A stretch of 38,935 bases of DNA, taken from contig NZ_AEJB01000618.1 in the NCBI RefSeq assembly GCF_000331005.1, positions 1-38,935 on the forward strand, given 5' to 3'. Shown here piece after piece: positions 8,893-16,052 of this stretch. The stretch's first letter is position 1; the number at the start of each line of letters is the position of its first letter. Position numbers and translations under genes: made by a program. This DNA is from Streptomyces turgidiscabies Car8 (GTDB lineage: Bacteria > Actinomycetota > Actinomycetes > Streptomycetales > Streptomycetaceae). Under the pieces are notes generated by a model. The model had not been told where the DNA came from. It was given only the letters and a program-made list of their open reading frames with translations, and made no database searches.

Positions 8893-11406
8893 GTGACCCT
8901 CATCGATCAGCTGCCGCAGACCGCAGACCCCGACGCCCTCTACGAAGCCTTCGAGTCGTGGGCCCAGGAGCGCGGTCTCACGCTCTACCCGCACCAGGAG
9001 GAGGCGCTGATCGAGGTGGTCTCGGGTGCGAACGTGATCGTGTCGACGCCCACCGGGTCCGGCAAGAGCATGATCGCGGCGGGCGCCCACTTCGCCGCGC
9101 TGGCCCGGGACGAGGTCACCTTCTACACCGCTCCGATCAAGGCCCTGGTCTCGGAGAAGTTCTTCGAGCTCTGCAAGATCTTCGGCACGGAGAACGTCGG
9201 CATGCTGACCGGCGACGCCTCGGTCAACTCCGATGCCCCCGTCATCTGCTGCACGGCCGAGGTGCTGGCGTCCATCGCGCTGCGCGACGGCAGGCAGGCG
9301 GATGTCAACCAGGTCGTGATGGACGAGTTCCACTTCTACGCCGAGGGCGACCGCGGCTGGGCCTGGCAGATCCCGATTCTCGAACTGCCGCAGGCGCAGT
9401 TCATCCTGATGTCGGCGACGCTGGGCGACGTCGCGATGTTCGAGAAGGACCTCACCCGCCGCACCGGCCGCCCGACCTCGGTGGTCCGCTCGGCGACCCG
9501 TCCGGTCCCGCTGTCGTACGAGTACAAGCTGACGCCGATGACCGAGACGCTGACGGAGCTGCTGGAGACGAGGCAGGCGCCCGTCTACATCGTGCACTTC
9601 ACGCAGGCGCAGGCGGTGGAGCGGGCGCAGGCGCTGATGAGTATCAACATGTGCACGCGTGAGGAGAAGGACAAGATCGCCGACCTGATCGGCAACTTCC
9701 GCTTCACCACCAAGTTCGGCCAGAACCTGTCCCGTTACGTCCGGCACGGCATCGGTGTCCACCACGCCGGCATGCTTCCCAAGTACCGCCGACTGGTCGA
9801 GAAGCTGGCCCAGGCGGGCCTGTTGAAGGTCATCTGCGGCACGGACACCCTCGGCGTCGGCGTCAATGTGCCGATCCGTACGGTGCTGTTCACGGCGCTG
9901 ACGAAGTACGACGGCAATCGCGTACGGACCCTGCGCGCGCGTGAGTTCCACCAGATCGCCGGCCGGGCGGGCCGCGCGGGCTTCGACACGGCGGGCTTCG
10001 TCGTCGCGCAGGCGCCCGAGCACGTCATCGAGAACGAGAAGTCGCTCGCCAAGGCGGGCGACGACCCGAAGAAGCGCCGCAAGGTGGTCCGCAAGAAAGC
10101 GCCCGAGGGTTTTGTCGGCTGGTCGGACAGCACCTTCGAGAAGCTGATCACCTCCGATCCGGAGCCGCTGACCTCCCGCTTCCGGGTGACTCACACGATG
10201 CTGCTGTCGGTGATCGCCCGCCCCGGCAACGCCTTCGACGCGATGCGGCACCTGTTGGAGGACAACCACGAGCCGCGTAAGCAGCAGCTGCGGCACATCC
10301 GGCGCGCGATCGCCATCTACCGCTCGCTGCTGGACGGCGGTGTGGTCGAGAAGCTGGACGAGCCCGACCCGACGGGACGCATCGTGCGCCTGACGGTGGA
10401 TCTTCAGCAGGACTTCGCGCTGAACCAGCCGCTGTCGACTTTCGCGCTGGCCTCGTTCGACCTCCTGGACCCGGAGTCGCCGTCGTACGCGCTGGACATG
10501 GTGTCGGTCGTCGAGTCCACGCTGGATGACCCGCGCCAGATTCTCGCGGCCCAGCAGAACAAGGCGCGCGGTGAGGCGGTCGCCGCGATGAAGGCGGACG
10601 GCGTCGAGTACGAGGAGCGCATGGAGCGCCTCCAGGACGTCTCGTACCCGAAGCCGCTGGAAGAGCTGCTCTTCCACGCCTACGACACCTACCGCAAGAG
10701 CCACCCGTGGGTCGGCGATCATCCTCTCTCCCCCAAGTCCGTCATCCGTGACATGTACGAACGCGCCATGTCCTTCACCGAGTTGGTTTCCCACTACGAT
10801 CTGGCCCGCACCGAGGGCATCGTGCTGCGCTATCTCGCCGGCGCCTTCAAGGCCCTCGACCACACCGTCCCCGACGACCTCAAGTCCGAGGACCTGCAGG
10901 ATCTGATCGCCTGGCTGGGCGAGATGGTGCGTCAGGTCGACTCCAGCCTCCTGGACGAGTGGGAACAGCTCGCCAACCCGGAGGTGATGACCGCCGAGGA
11001 GGCCCAGGAGAAGGCTGACCAGGTCAAGCCGGTCACGGCCAACGCGCGAGCCTTCCGTGTCCTCGTCCGCAACGCCATGTTCCGCCGCGTCGAACTGGCC
11101 GCGCTCGACCAGGTGGGGGCTCTCGGTGAGCTGGACGCGGAGGCCGGCTGGGACGCCGACGCGTGGGGCGAGGCGATGGACAAGTACTGGGACGAGTACG
11201 AGGACCTCGGCACCGGCCCCGACGCCCGTGGCCCCCGGCTGCTGATGATCGAGGAGGAGCCGGAGAACAGGCTGTGGCGCGTCCGGCAGGCCTTCGCCGA
11301 CCCGAACGGCGACCACGACTGGGGCATCAGCGCGGAGGTCGACCTCGTGGCATCCGACGCGGAGAGCCGGGCGGTCATCAAGGTGACGGCCGTCGGTCAG
11401 CTGTAG
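8893..11406 (+). CDS. DEAD/DEAH-box superfamily 2 helicase with DUF3516 C-terminal region
   Basis: This 837-residue helicase has all core motifs: Q-motif-like HQEEALIE, Walker A TPTGSGKS (52-59), Walker B DEFH (144-147, in place of DEAD or DEAH), SATL, and motif VI reading QIAGRAGRAG. The large C-terminal part, after the helicase core (about residue 430 on), corresponds to the DUF3516 region found in actinobacterial helicases, apparently of the Ski2-like type. Such proteins are expected to unwind RNA or DNA with ATP; the real substrate is not known. GTG 8893 is chosen because the family start (MTLIDQLP) falls there. An ATG at 8833 is in frame but gives an unconserved extension. TesB follows after 19 nt and probably shares the transcript. 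Confidence 0.9.
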   Translation: MTLIDQLPQTADPDALYEAFESWAQERGLTLYPHQEEALIEVVSGANVIVSTPTGSGKSMIAAGAHFAALARDEVTFYTAPIKALVSEKFFELCKIFGTENVGMLTGDASVNSDAPVICCTAEVLASIALRDGRQADVNQVVMDEFHFYAEGDRGWAWQIPILELPQAQFILMSATLGDVAMFEKDLTRRTGRPTSVVRSATRPVPLSYEYKLTPMTETLTELLETRQAPVYIVHFTQAQAVERAQALMSINMCTREEKDKIADLIGNFRFTTKFGQNLSRYVRHGIGVHHAGMLPKYRRLVEKLAQAGLLKVICGTDTLGVGVNVPIRTVLFTALTKYDGNRVRTLRAREFHQIAGRAGRAGFDTAGFVVAQAPEHVIENEKSLAKAGDDPKKRRKVVRKKAPEGFVGWSDSTFEKLITSDPEPLTSRFRVTHTMLLSVIARPGNAFDAMRHLLEDNHEPRKQQLRHIRRAIAIYRSLLDGGVVEKLDEPDPTGRIVRLTVDLQQDFALNQPLSTFALASFDLLDPESPSYALDMVSVVESTLDDPRQILAAQQNKARGEAVAAMKADGVEYEERMERLQDVSYPKPLEELLFHAYDTYRKSHPWVGDHPLSPKSVIRDMYERAMSFTELVSHYDLARTEGIVLRYLAGAFKALDHTVPDDLKSEDLQDLIAWLGEMVRQVDSSLLDEWEQLANPEVMTAEEAQEKADQVKPVTANARAFRVLVRNAMFRRVELAALDQVGALGELDAEAGWDADAWGEAMDKYWDEYEDLGTGPDARGPRLLMIEEEPENRLWRVRQAFADPNGDHDWGISAEVDLVASDAESRAVIKVTAVGQL

Positions 11407-11425
11407 GCACAGGAGAATCGCACCC

Positions 11426-12295
11426 ATGACGAACGCAGCCGAGAGACTCGTCGACCTGTTGGACCTGGAGCAGATCGAGGTCAACATCTTCCGCGGCCGC
11501 AGCCCCGACGAGTCCCTCCAGCGGGTCTTCGGCGGCCAGGTGGCGGGCCAGGCCCTGGTCGCCGCCGGGCGCACCACGGACGGGGAGCGTCCTGTGCACT
11601 CGCTCCACGCGTACTTCCTGCGCCCGGGCCGTCCGGGCGTGCCGATCGTGTACCAGGTCGAAAGGGTCCGTGACGGCCGGTCGTTCACGACCCGGCGGGT
11701 CACGGCAGTACAGCAGGGCCGCACGATCTTCAATCTCACCGCCTCCTTTCACAAACCCGAGGAAGGCAGCTTCGAACATCAGCTGCCGCCGGCCCGGAAG
11801 GTCCCCGACCCGGAGTCCCTGCCGAACGTCACCCAGGAGATCAAGGAGCATCTCGGCGCGCTGCCCGAGCACTTCGAACGTATGGCGCGCCGTCAGCCCT
11901 TCGACATCCGCTACGTGGACCGATTGCTCTGGACCCCCGAGGAGGTCCAGCAGTTGGAACCGCGCAGCGCGGTGTGGATGCGCACCGTCGGCCCGCTGGG
12001 GGACGACCCGCTGGTCCACACCTGCGCGCTGACGTACGCCAGCGACATGACGCTGCTGGACGCCGTCCGCCTCCCGGTGGAGCCCCTGTTCGGCCCGCGG
12101 ACCTTCGACATGGCCTCGTTGGACCACGCCATGTGGTTCCACCGGCCGTTCCGCGCGGACGAGTGGTTTCTGTACGACCAGGAGTCGCCCATCGCCACGG
12201 GTGGGCGCGGGCTGGCCCGCGGCCGGATCTACGACGTGGAGGGCAGGCTGCTCGTCTCCGTGGTACAGGAGGGGCTGTTCCGGAAACTGGGCTGA
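11426..12295 (+). CDS. tesB: Acyl-CoA thioesterase II
   Basis: This 289-residue protein is full length for TesB, a double hot-dog thioesterase that hydrolyses acyl-CoA to free fatty acid and CoA in the cytoplasm. The N-terminal half carries RVFGGQVAGQALVAA and the SLHAYFLRPG motif. The likely active-site residues are present in the C-terminal half: Asp233 in SLDHAMWFH, Ser254 or Thr258 in ESPIATGG, and Gln281 in VVQEGLFR. A ribosome site AGGAGA precedes ATG 11426. It follows the helicase by 19 nt and ends 13 nt before the convergent two-HTH gene. No nearby fatty acid degradation genes were seen, so its role is probably general acyl-CoA turnover. Confidence 0.93.
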   Translation: MTNAAERLVDLLDLEQIEVNIFRGRSPDESLQRVFGGQVAGQALVAAGRTTDGERPVHSLHAYFLRPGRPGVPIVYQVERVRDGRSFTTRRVTAVQQGRTIFNLTASFHKPEEGSFEHQLPPARKVPDPESLPNVTQEIKEHLGALPEHFERMARRQPFDIRYVDRLLWTPEEVQQLEPRSAVWMRTVGPLGDDPLVHTCALTYASDMTLLDAVRLPVEPLFGPRTFDMASLDHAMWFHRPFRADEWFLYDQESPIATGGRGLARGRIYDVEGRLLVSVVQEGLFRKLG

Positions 12296-12308
12296 GAGGT
12301 CGGCCGGC

Positions 12309-13325
12309 TCAGACCCGCGCGGCGGGCCTGCGGTCCCGTGCGGGTCGTGGGTTTCTGCCGCGCAGGCGGCCCAACAGGCCGCGGGTTCGCTCCGGTCCCT
12401 CGGACGGCCCGGCCATCTCCGGTCGGCAGTCCTGCTGCGGGGGCACGTGCCGGGCGCGCTCTTGCGCGGGCACTTCGTGCGCGGGCGGGGCCTGTTGCGA
12501 CGCAGGACGCGGTGCCGGTCGGTGGTCGCGGGCCTCGGCCAGGGTTACGGTCAGGTCCGCGCGAAGCCAGAGGATCTCGTCCGGATCGTCCGCCGTCATG
12601 ATCCGTTCGGCGAGACCGGCGGTGGGCGAACCCGGCACGCCGTGGGCCGGCTGTTCCGGCCGCAAGCGGTCCACATAGACGCGTTCGTAAGGGTCGTCGA
12701 CGATCTCCGCGACCTGGGCGGGGTCCAGGAAGGACGCCACGACCGCGGCCCGCGCCCACGGGTCGTCGGCCGGCCGGAGCAGGAATCCCAGTTGCCGTCC
12801 CCGCCAGTTGCGGGGCCGCAGGTCCATGCCTGCTGCGAGTTGGTCCCGCTGGCTCTGTGAGGTGCGGCCGGTCAGCAGTGGGGCGCTTTCCTTGCCGAGC
12901 GCGAACTGCCGTAGTTCGTCGGCGAGATACAGCCACACCACGGCCCGGTAGCGGTTGAGGTAGAAGGTCACCGGTGTCACCAGGCCCAGTCGCGCCAGGC
13001 GGGTGAACCGGGTGGGCGTCACATCCATGAGCTGCGCGCCATCGGCCGTGCCCACCGCCCGGACGCGTTCGCGCAGCGTCTCGGGGAAGTGTTCGTCGTC
13101 GCGCAGCCGGTGGATCTCCTCACGGTCGACGCGTCGGCCGCCGCCCCCTTCGTCAGGAACGGTCCGGACGCATCCGAGGTGGACCGCGAGGTCGAACTCT
13201 CGCCGTTTCAATCCCAGTTCACGTGCGGCGCGGCTCGGCGCGAAGGGTGCGCCGGAGGTTCGGAGCACGCCGGTGGTCGGTGTGGTGGCGGTCTGAGCGG
13301 GTCGCGTGATGCTGATGCCTGACAT
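12309..13325 (-). CDS. Two-HTH Streptomyces protein, probably DUF6397 family
   Basis: This 338-residue soluble protein begins with a low-complexity Thr/Ala stretch, followed by two segments that look like winged-helix or excisionase DNA-binding elements. The first spans about residues 30-75 (SRAARELGLKRREFDLAV, then REEIHRLR). The second spans about 98-140 (LMDVTPTRFTRLARLGLV, then AVVWLYLADELRQFAL). A middle conserved part (about 165-255) contains WRGRQLGFLLRPADDPWARA. The tail is Arg/Ala/Pro-rich. A GGGGGAGA ribosome site supports ATG 13325. I believe this is what databases call DUF6397 (from memory); no function is known. A DNA-binding role is inferred from the helix patterns only. Confidence 0.72.
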   Translation of the reverse strand: MSGISITRPAQTATTPTTGVLRTSGAPFAPSRAARELGLKRREFDLAVHLGCVRTVPDEGGGGRRVDREEIHRLRDDEHFPETLRERVRAVGTADGAQLMDVTPTRFTRLARLGLVTPVTFYLNRYRAVVWLYLADELRQFALGKESAPLLTGRTSQSQRDQLAAGMDLRPRNWRGRQLGFLLRPADDPWARAAVVASFLDPAQVAEIVDDPYERVYVDRLRPEQPAHGVPGSPTAGLAERIMTADDPDEILWLRADLTVTLAEARDHRPAPRPASQQAPPAHEVPAQERARHVPPQQDCRPEMAGPSEGPERTRGLLGRLRGRNPRPARDRRPAARV

Positions 13326-13380
13326 GGTCGGTCTCCCCCGTGGAGTGGACGGCCCGCGCCGTGTGCGCCGGCCTCGGGAA

Positions 13381-13396
13381 AAACCGTATCCGGTTT
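13381..13396. promoter_or_regulatory. AAACCG/CGGTTT inverted repeat
   Basis: AAACCG and CGGTTT are perfect 6-bp arms around a 4-nt spacer, in the 127-bp gap between the roadblock gene and the two-HTH gene. It lies about 56 bp upstream of the latter's start and could be an operator or the roadblock gene's terminator. Confidence 0.35.
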
Positions 13397-13452
13397 GACG
13401 CCTGGCCCGGCAAGGCTGTGGATAACTCTCGCCCGGACGTCATATCCGCAGG

Positions 13453-13866
13453 TCAGAGGTCAGATGTCGGAATGTGTTCGGGTTGCCTGGCGTCCACATC
13501 GAGGTGTTCGCCGACCCGATTGACGAGCAGTGTCATCTCGTAGGCGATCTGGCCGATGTCGGCCTCTGCGGCGCTGAGCACGCAAAGACAGCTGCCGGTG
13601 CCGGCCGCCGTGACGAACAGCACCGCGTCGTCGAACTCGATCATGGTCTGGCGCACTCTGCCCGCGCCGAAGTGGCGTCCCGAGCCTTTCGCCAGGCTGT
13701 GCAGGCCCGACGACACGGCGGCGAGATGCTCGGCGTCCTCACGTCGAAGTCCTGTGCTCGCGCCGGTCACCAGCCCGTCGTTCGACAGGACCAGCGCATG
13801 TCGTATGTGTTCGACACGATCGGTCAGATCGTCCAGAAGCCAGCCAAGTCCTTGCTTCTCCGCCAT
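13453..13866 (-). CDS. Stand-alone roadblock/LC7 domain protein (CvnB paralogue)
   Basis: This 137-residue protein consists of a single roadblock/LC7 domain. In Streptomyces such proteins are conservon CvnB components, thought to act with MglA-like GTPases as regulators. It is clearly a paralogue of the CvnB in the nearby operon (15615-16052): both carry WLLDDL, VLSNDGL, REDAEHLAAV and then SLAKG-GRHFGAG and VRQTM in the same order. It stands outside that operon, 556 bp beyond cvnD, with the divergent PPOX-type gene between them. A GGGGAGA ribosome site is upstream of ATG 13866. It may compete for, or substitute at, the same GTPase; this is inference. Confidence 0.88.
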   Translation of the reverse strand: MAEKQGLGWLLDDLTDRVEHIRHALVLSNDGLVTGASTGLRREDAEHLAAVSSGLHSLAKGSGRHFGAGRVRQTMIEFDDAVLFVTAAGTGSCLCVLSAAEADIGQIAYEMTLLVNRVGEHLDVDARQPEHIPTSDL

Positions 13867-13962
13867 GTTTCAGAATCTCCCCGTACGGCAGGTCCTCCAA
13901 GCCGAAGGATCCGGTCAGCCAGCCTTCCCCACGGCCGCCCTCCGAGCAAGCAGGATGGGCGC

Positions 13963-14391
13963 ATGGCACAGAAGATGACTGACGAGGAATGGCGGGCATT
14001 CGTCTCGCACGGCACCCGCACCGGAAAGCTGTCGACCGTCCGGGCAGACGGGAGCCCGCACGTGGCCCCGATCTGGTTCCTGCTCGACGGTGACGACCTG
14101 GTGTTCAACACGGGGAAGGAGACGGTGAAGGGGCGCAACCTGGCCCGCGACGGCCGGATAGCGCTGTGCGTGGACGACGACCGGCCGCCCTTCGACTACG
14201 TCGTGATCCAGGGCCGGACGACGCTGTCGGAGGAACTGGACGACGTCCGGCACTGGGCGGCGCGCATAGCCGCCCGTTACATGGGCGAGGAGCGAGCGGA
14301 GGAGTTCGGCGCCCGCAACGGTGTTCCCGGCGAACTCCTCGTCCGCGTCCGCATCGAGAAGGTGCTGGCGCAGACCGCCGTCGCCCACTGA
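13963..14391 (+). CDS. PPOX-class, probably F420-dependent, oxidoreductase (split beta-barrel fold)
   Basis: This 142-residue protein matches the pyridoxamine 5'-phosphate oxidase-like split-barrel family, of which actinobacterial members often use coenzyme F420 (or FMN). Visible features are LSTVRADGSPHVAPIWF near residue 25, FNTGKETVKGRNLARDGRIA in the middle, and VIQGRT. The sequence resembles the group annotated as PPOX class F420-dependent oxidoreductases. Its substrate is unknown. It is divergent from the stand-alone roadblock gene (96-bp gap) and convergent with cvnD (31-bp gap), so it is embedded among conservon genes, where other conservons often have a cytochrome P450. Whether it works with them is open. 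Confidence 0.85.
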   Translation: MAQKMTDEEWRAFVSHGTRTGKLSTVRADGSPHVAPIWFLLDGDDLVFNTGKETVKGRNLARDGRIALCVDDDRPPFDYVVIQGRTTLSEELDDVRHWAARIAARYMGEERAEEFGARNGVPGELLVRVRIEKVLAQTAVAH

Positions 14392-14422
14392 GGAAGCGCG
14401 CCTCACTCGCGTACTCCTCCCA

Positions 14423-15028
14423 TCAGCTCACGGAGTCGAGCAGCCGGGCGGTGTGCATCCGCCCGGCGTACTCGACCAGTCGGATCAGTACCTCCTTGCC
14501 CGAGTCGCGGTCGCGGGCGTCGCAGAGCACCACGGGCGTGCCCTGGTCGAGGTCGAGGGCGCGTGACACGTCCTGCGCGTTGTAGGAGCGGGCGCCGGTG
14601 AAGCAGTTGACGGCCACCACGAACGGGATGTGGCGGTGCTCGAAGTAGTCGACGGCGGGGAAGCAGTCTTCCAGTCGGCGGGTGTCCGCGAGGACTACGG
14701 CCCCGAGGGCGCCCTGCGAGAGTTCGTCCCACAGGAACCAGAAGCGGTCCTGGCCCGGCGTACCGAACAGGTACAGGGACAGGCCTGAGCGAATGGTGAT
14801 GCGGCCGAAGTCCATGGCGACGGTCGTGGTGACCTTCTGGTCGACGCCGTCGGTGTCGTCCACCAACTGGCCTGCCTCGCTCAGCAGTTCCTCGGTGCGC
14901 AGCGGTCTGATCTCACTGACCGCGCCGACCAGGGTGGTCTTGCCCACGCCGAATCCGCCGGCGACCAGAATCTTCAGCGCCAGTGCGGACGTCTCGTCGT
15001 CCGTGGCGTCGGAGTGCTCGGAGACCAT
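14423..15028 (-). CDS. cvnD: Conservon GTPase CvnD (MglA-like small G protein)
   Basis: This 201-residue Ras-like ATP/GTP-binding protein is the last gene of the conservon. The P-loop is GGFGVGKTT (24-32). The G3 region reads LYLFGTPGQDRFWF. The G4 position, NKxD in canonical GTPases, reads NCFT, so the specificity aspartate is not present. It is expected at the membrane-associated CvnA-CvnB-CvnC complex, acting as a nucleotide switch, as described for conservons of Streptomyces. Its start lies 150 bp after the cvnC stop, whereas conservon genes are usually packed tightly. The first codons overlap, in another frame, a second copy of the cvnC C-terminal codons (see finding). The ribosome site GAGAGAAG is moderate. 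Confidence 0.92.
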   Translation of the reverse strand: MVSEHSDATDDETSALALKILVAGGFGVGKTTLVGAVSEIRPLRTEELLSEAGQLVDDTDGVDQKVTTTVAMDFGRITIRSGLSLYLFGTPGQDRFWFLWDELSQGALGAVVLADTRRLEDCFPAVDYFEHRHIPFVVAVNCFTGARSYNAQDVSRALDLDQGTPVVLCDARDRDSGKEVLIRLVEYAGRMHTARLLDSVS

Positions 15029-15044
15029 CGATCACTTCTCTCAG
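15012..15044 (-). repeat. Out-of-place second copy of the cvnC C-terminal codons
   Basis: Read on the minus strand this 33-bp stretch encodes LREVIDGLRAL, while the true cvnC end (15182-15214) encodes LREVIEGLRAL. Ten of 11 residues and 23 of 33 bases agree. The copy overlaps the first codons of cvnD in a different frame, as a C-D junction would. No stop follows it in that frame, but a single C-to-T change at the next CGA codon, silent in cvnD, would restore TGA. Confidence 0.85.
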
Positions 15045-15178
15045 GAGGGCCGGCAACGGTCGACGTTCATAGGTGTGTACCGCGCCCCCGCGGTGGGTCC
15101 GCGCGCGGCGCAGCTGGTTGTGTGCGAGGGCGGCGCGATGACAACGGCTTCTCCCCGTCCAGGAATTGGACCTCTCAT

Positions 15179-15592
15179 CTACAGCGCCCTCAGTCCTTCG
15201 ATCACCTCGCGCAGAATGCGCTCGTCGGGCAGCTGCGCGGGCGGCACCGGACGGCTGACGTTGACACATCCCAGTTCCAGGAGGTCACCGAGCAGCACCC
15301 TCACCACCCCTACGGGGAGGTCCGCGTCCGCGGCGAGTTCGGCGACGGACTGCGTCTCCGTCCGGCACAGGTCGATGAGCGTCCGGTGCTCGGGGCCGAG
15401 CGCGGTGTCGTCGTCCGTGCCGGGCGCGCCCAGGTCGAGCGTGACGAGCGCGATCAGGTCGAAGCGCACCCCCGTGGGGCCGGGTTTGGTGCGTCCGCCC
15501 GTCATGGCGTACGGGCGGACGAGGGGCCCGGCCTCATTGTCGTACCACTGGCTGCCCGGTTCCCGCAGGGTGCCTGTCGTGTCCTCGGTCAT
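15179..15592 (-). CDS. cvnC: Conservon protein CvnC (DUF742)
   Basis: This 137-residue protein matches DUF742, the third component of Streptomyces conservons. It has the N-terminal VRPYAMTGGRT motif, a predicted winged-helix core (about residues 75-115, QSVAELAADADLPVGVVRVLL) and the C-terminal ILREVIEGLRAL. CvnC is thought to bridge the sensor-like CvnA and the GTPase CvnD. It starts 22 nt after the cvnB stop with a GAGAGGG ribosome site. It ends with TAG at 15179-15181, followed by a 150-bp gap before cvnD. That gap is unusual for these operons and contains a repeat of the cvnC tail. Confidence 0.92.
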   Translation of the reverse strand: MTEDTTGTLREPGSQWYDNEAGPLVRPYAMTGGRTKPGPTGVRFDLIALVTLDLGAPGTDDDTALGPEHRTLIDLCRTETQSVAELAADADLPVGVVRVLLGDLLELGCVNVSRPVPPAQLPDERILREVIEGLRAL

Positions 15593-15614
15593 CTGTGCGG
15601 ACTGCCCTCTCGCC

Positions 15615-16052
15615 TCATCCGGCGGCGGGCGGGCGGGCCGCTGCCCGCGGCGCCGTGTGGAGGTGCTCGCCCACGCGTTTCACCAGCCGCGCCATCTCGT
15701 ACGCCACGAGGCCTATGTCGGCGGTCACGGCGGTGAGCACCGCGAGGCAGGAGCCGTCGCCCGCGGCGGCGACGAACAGGAACCCGTCGTCCATCTCCAC
15801 CATGGTCTGCCGCACGCCACCCGCGCCGAAGTGCCGTCCCGCGCCCTTGGCGAGGCTGTGGAAGCCTGAGGCGACGGCGGCGAGGTGCTCGGCGTCCTCG
15901 CGTTCGAGATCGGTGGAGGCGCCCACCGCGAGTCCGTCGTTGGAGAGCACCACCGCGTGCCGTACCTCGCTGACGCGCAGCACGAGGTCGTCCAGCAGCC
16001 AGTCGAGTTCACCGGAGCGCCGCTCCGCCCTCGTGCCCGGGTCCTTGATCAT
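15615..16052 (-). CDS. cvnB: Conservon roadblock/LC7 protein CvnB
   Basis: This 145-residue protein is a roadblock/LC7 domain protein preceded by a short charged N-terminus (MIKDPGTRAERRSGE). The conserved parts are LDWLLDDL, AVVLSNDGLAVGAS, EDAEHLAAVASGFHSLAKG and VRQTMVEMDDGFLF. The start overlaps the cvnA stop as ATGA, indicating translational coupling. In other conservons CvnB binds CvnD and modulates its nucleotide cycle. The close paralogue at 13453-13866 lies outside the operon. Confidence 0.94.
   Translation of the reverse strand: MIKDPGTRAERRSGELDWLLDDLVLRVSEVRHAVVLSNDGLAVGASTDLEREDAEHLAAVASGFHSLAKGAGRHFGAGGVRQTMVEMDDGFLFVAAAGDGSCLAVLTAVTADIGLVAYEMARLVKRVGEHLHTAPRAAARPPAAG

Noticed and set aside
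4093..11739. A 2548-codon open frame on the minus strand, antisense to the ABC, L31, helicase and tesB genes.
   Set aside because: It is a GC-skew shadow: the translation is Arg/Pro/Gly/Ala-rich with no domain, and well-recognised genes lie on the other strand.
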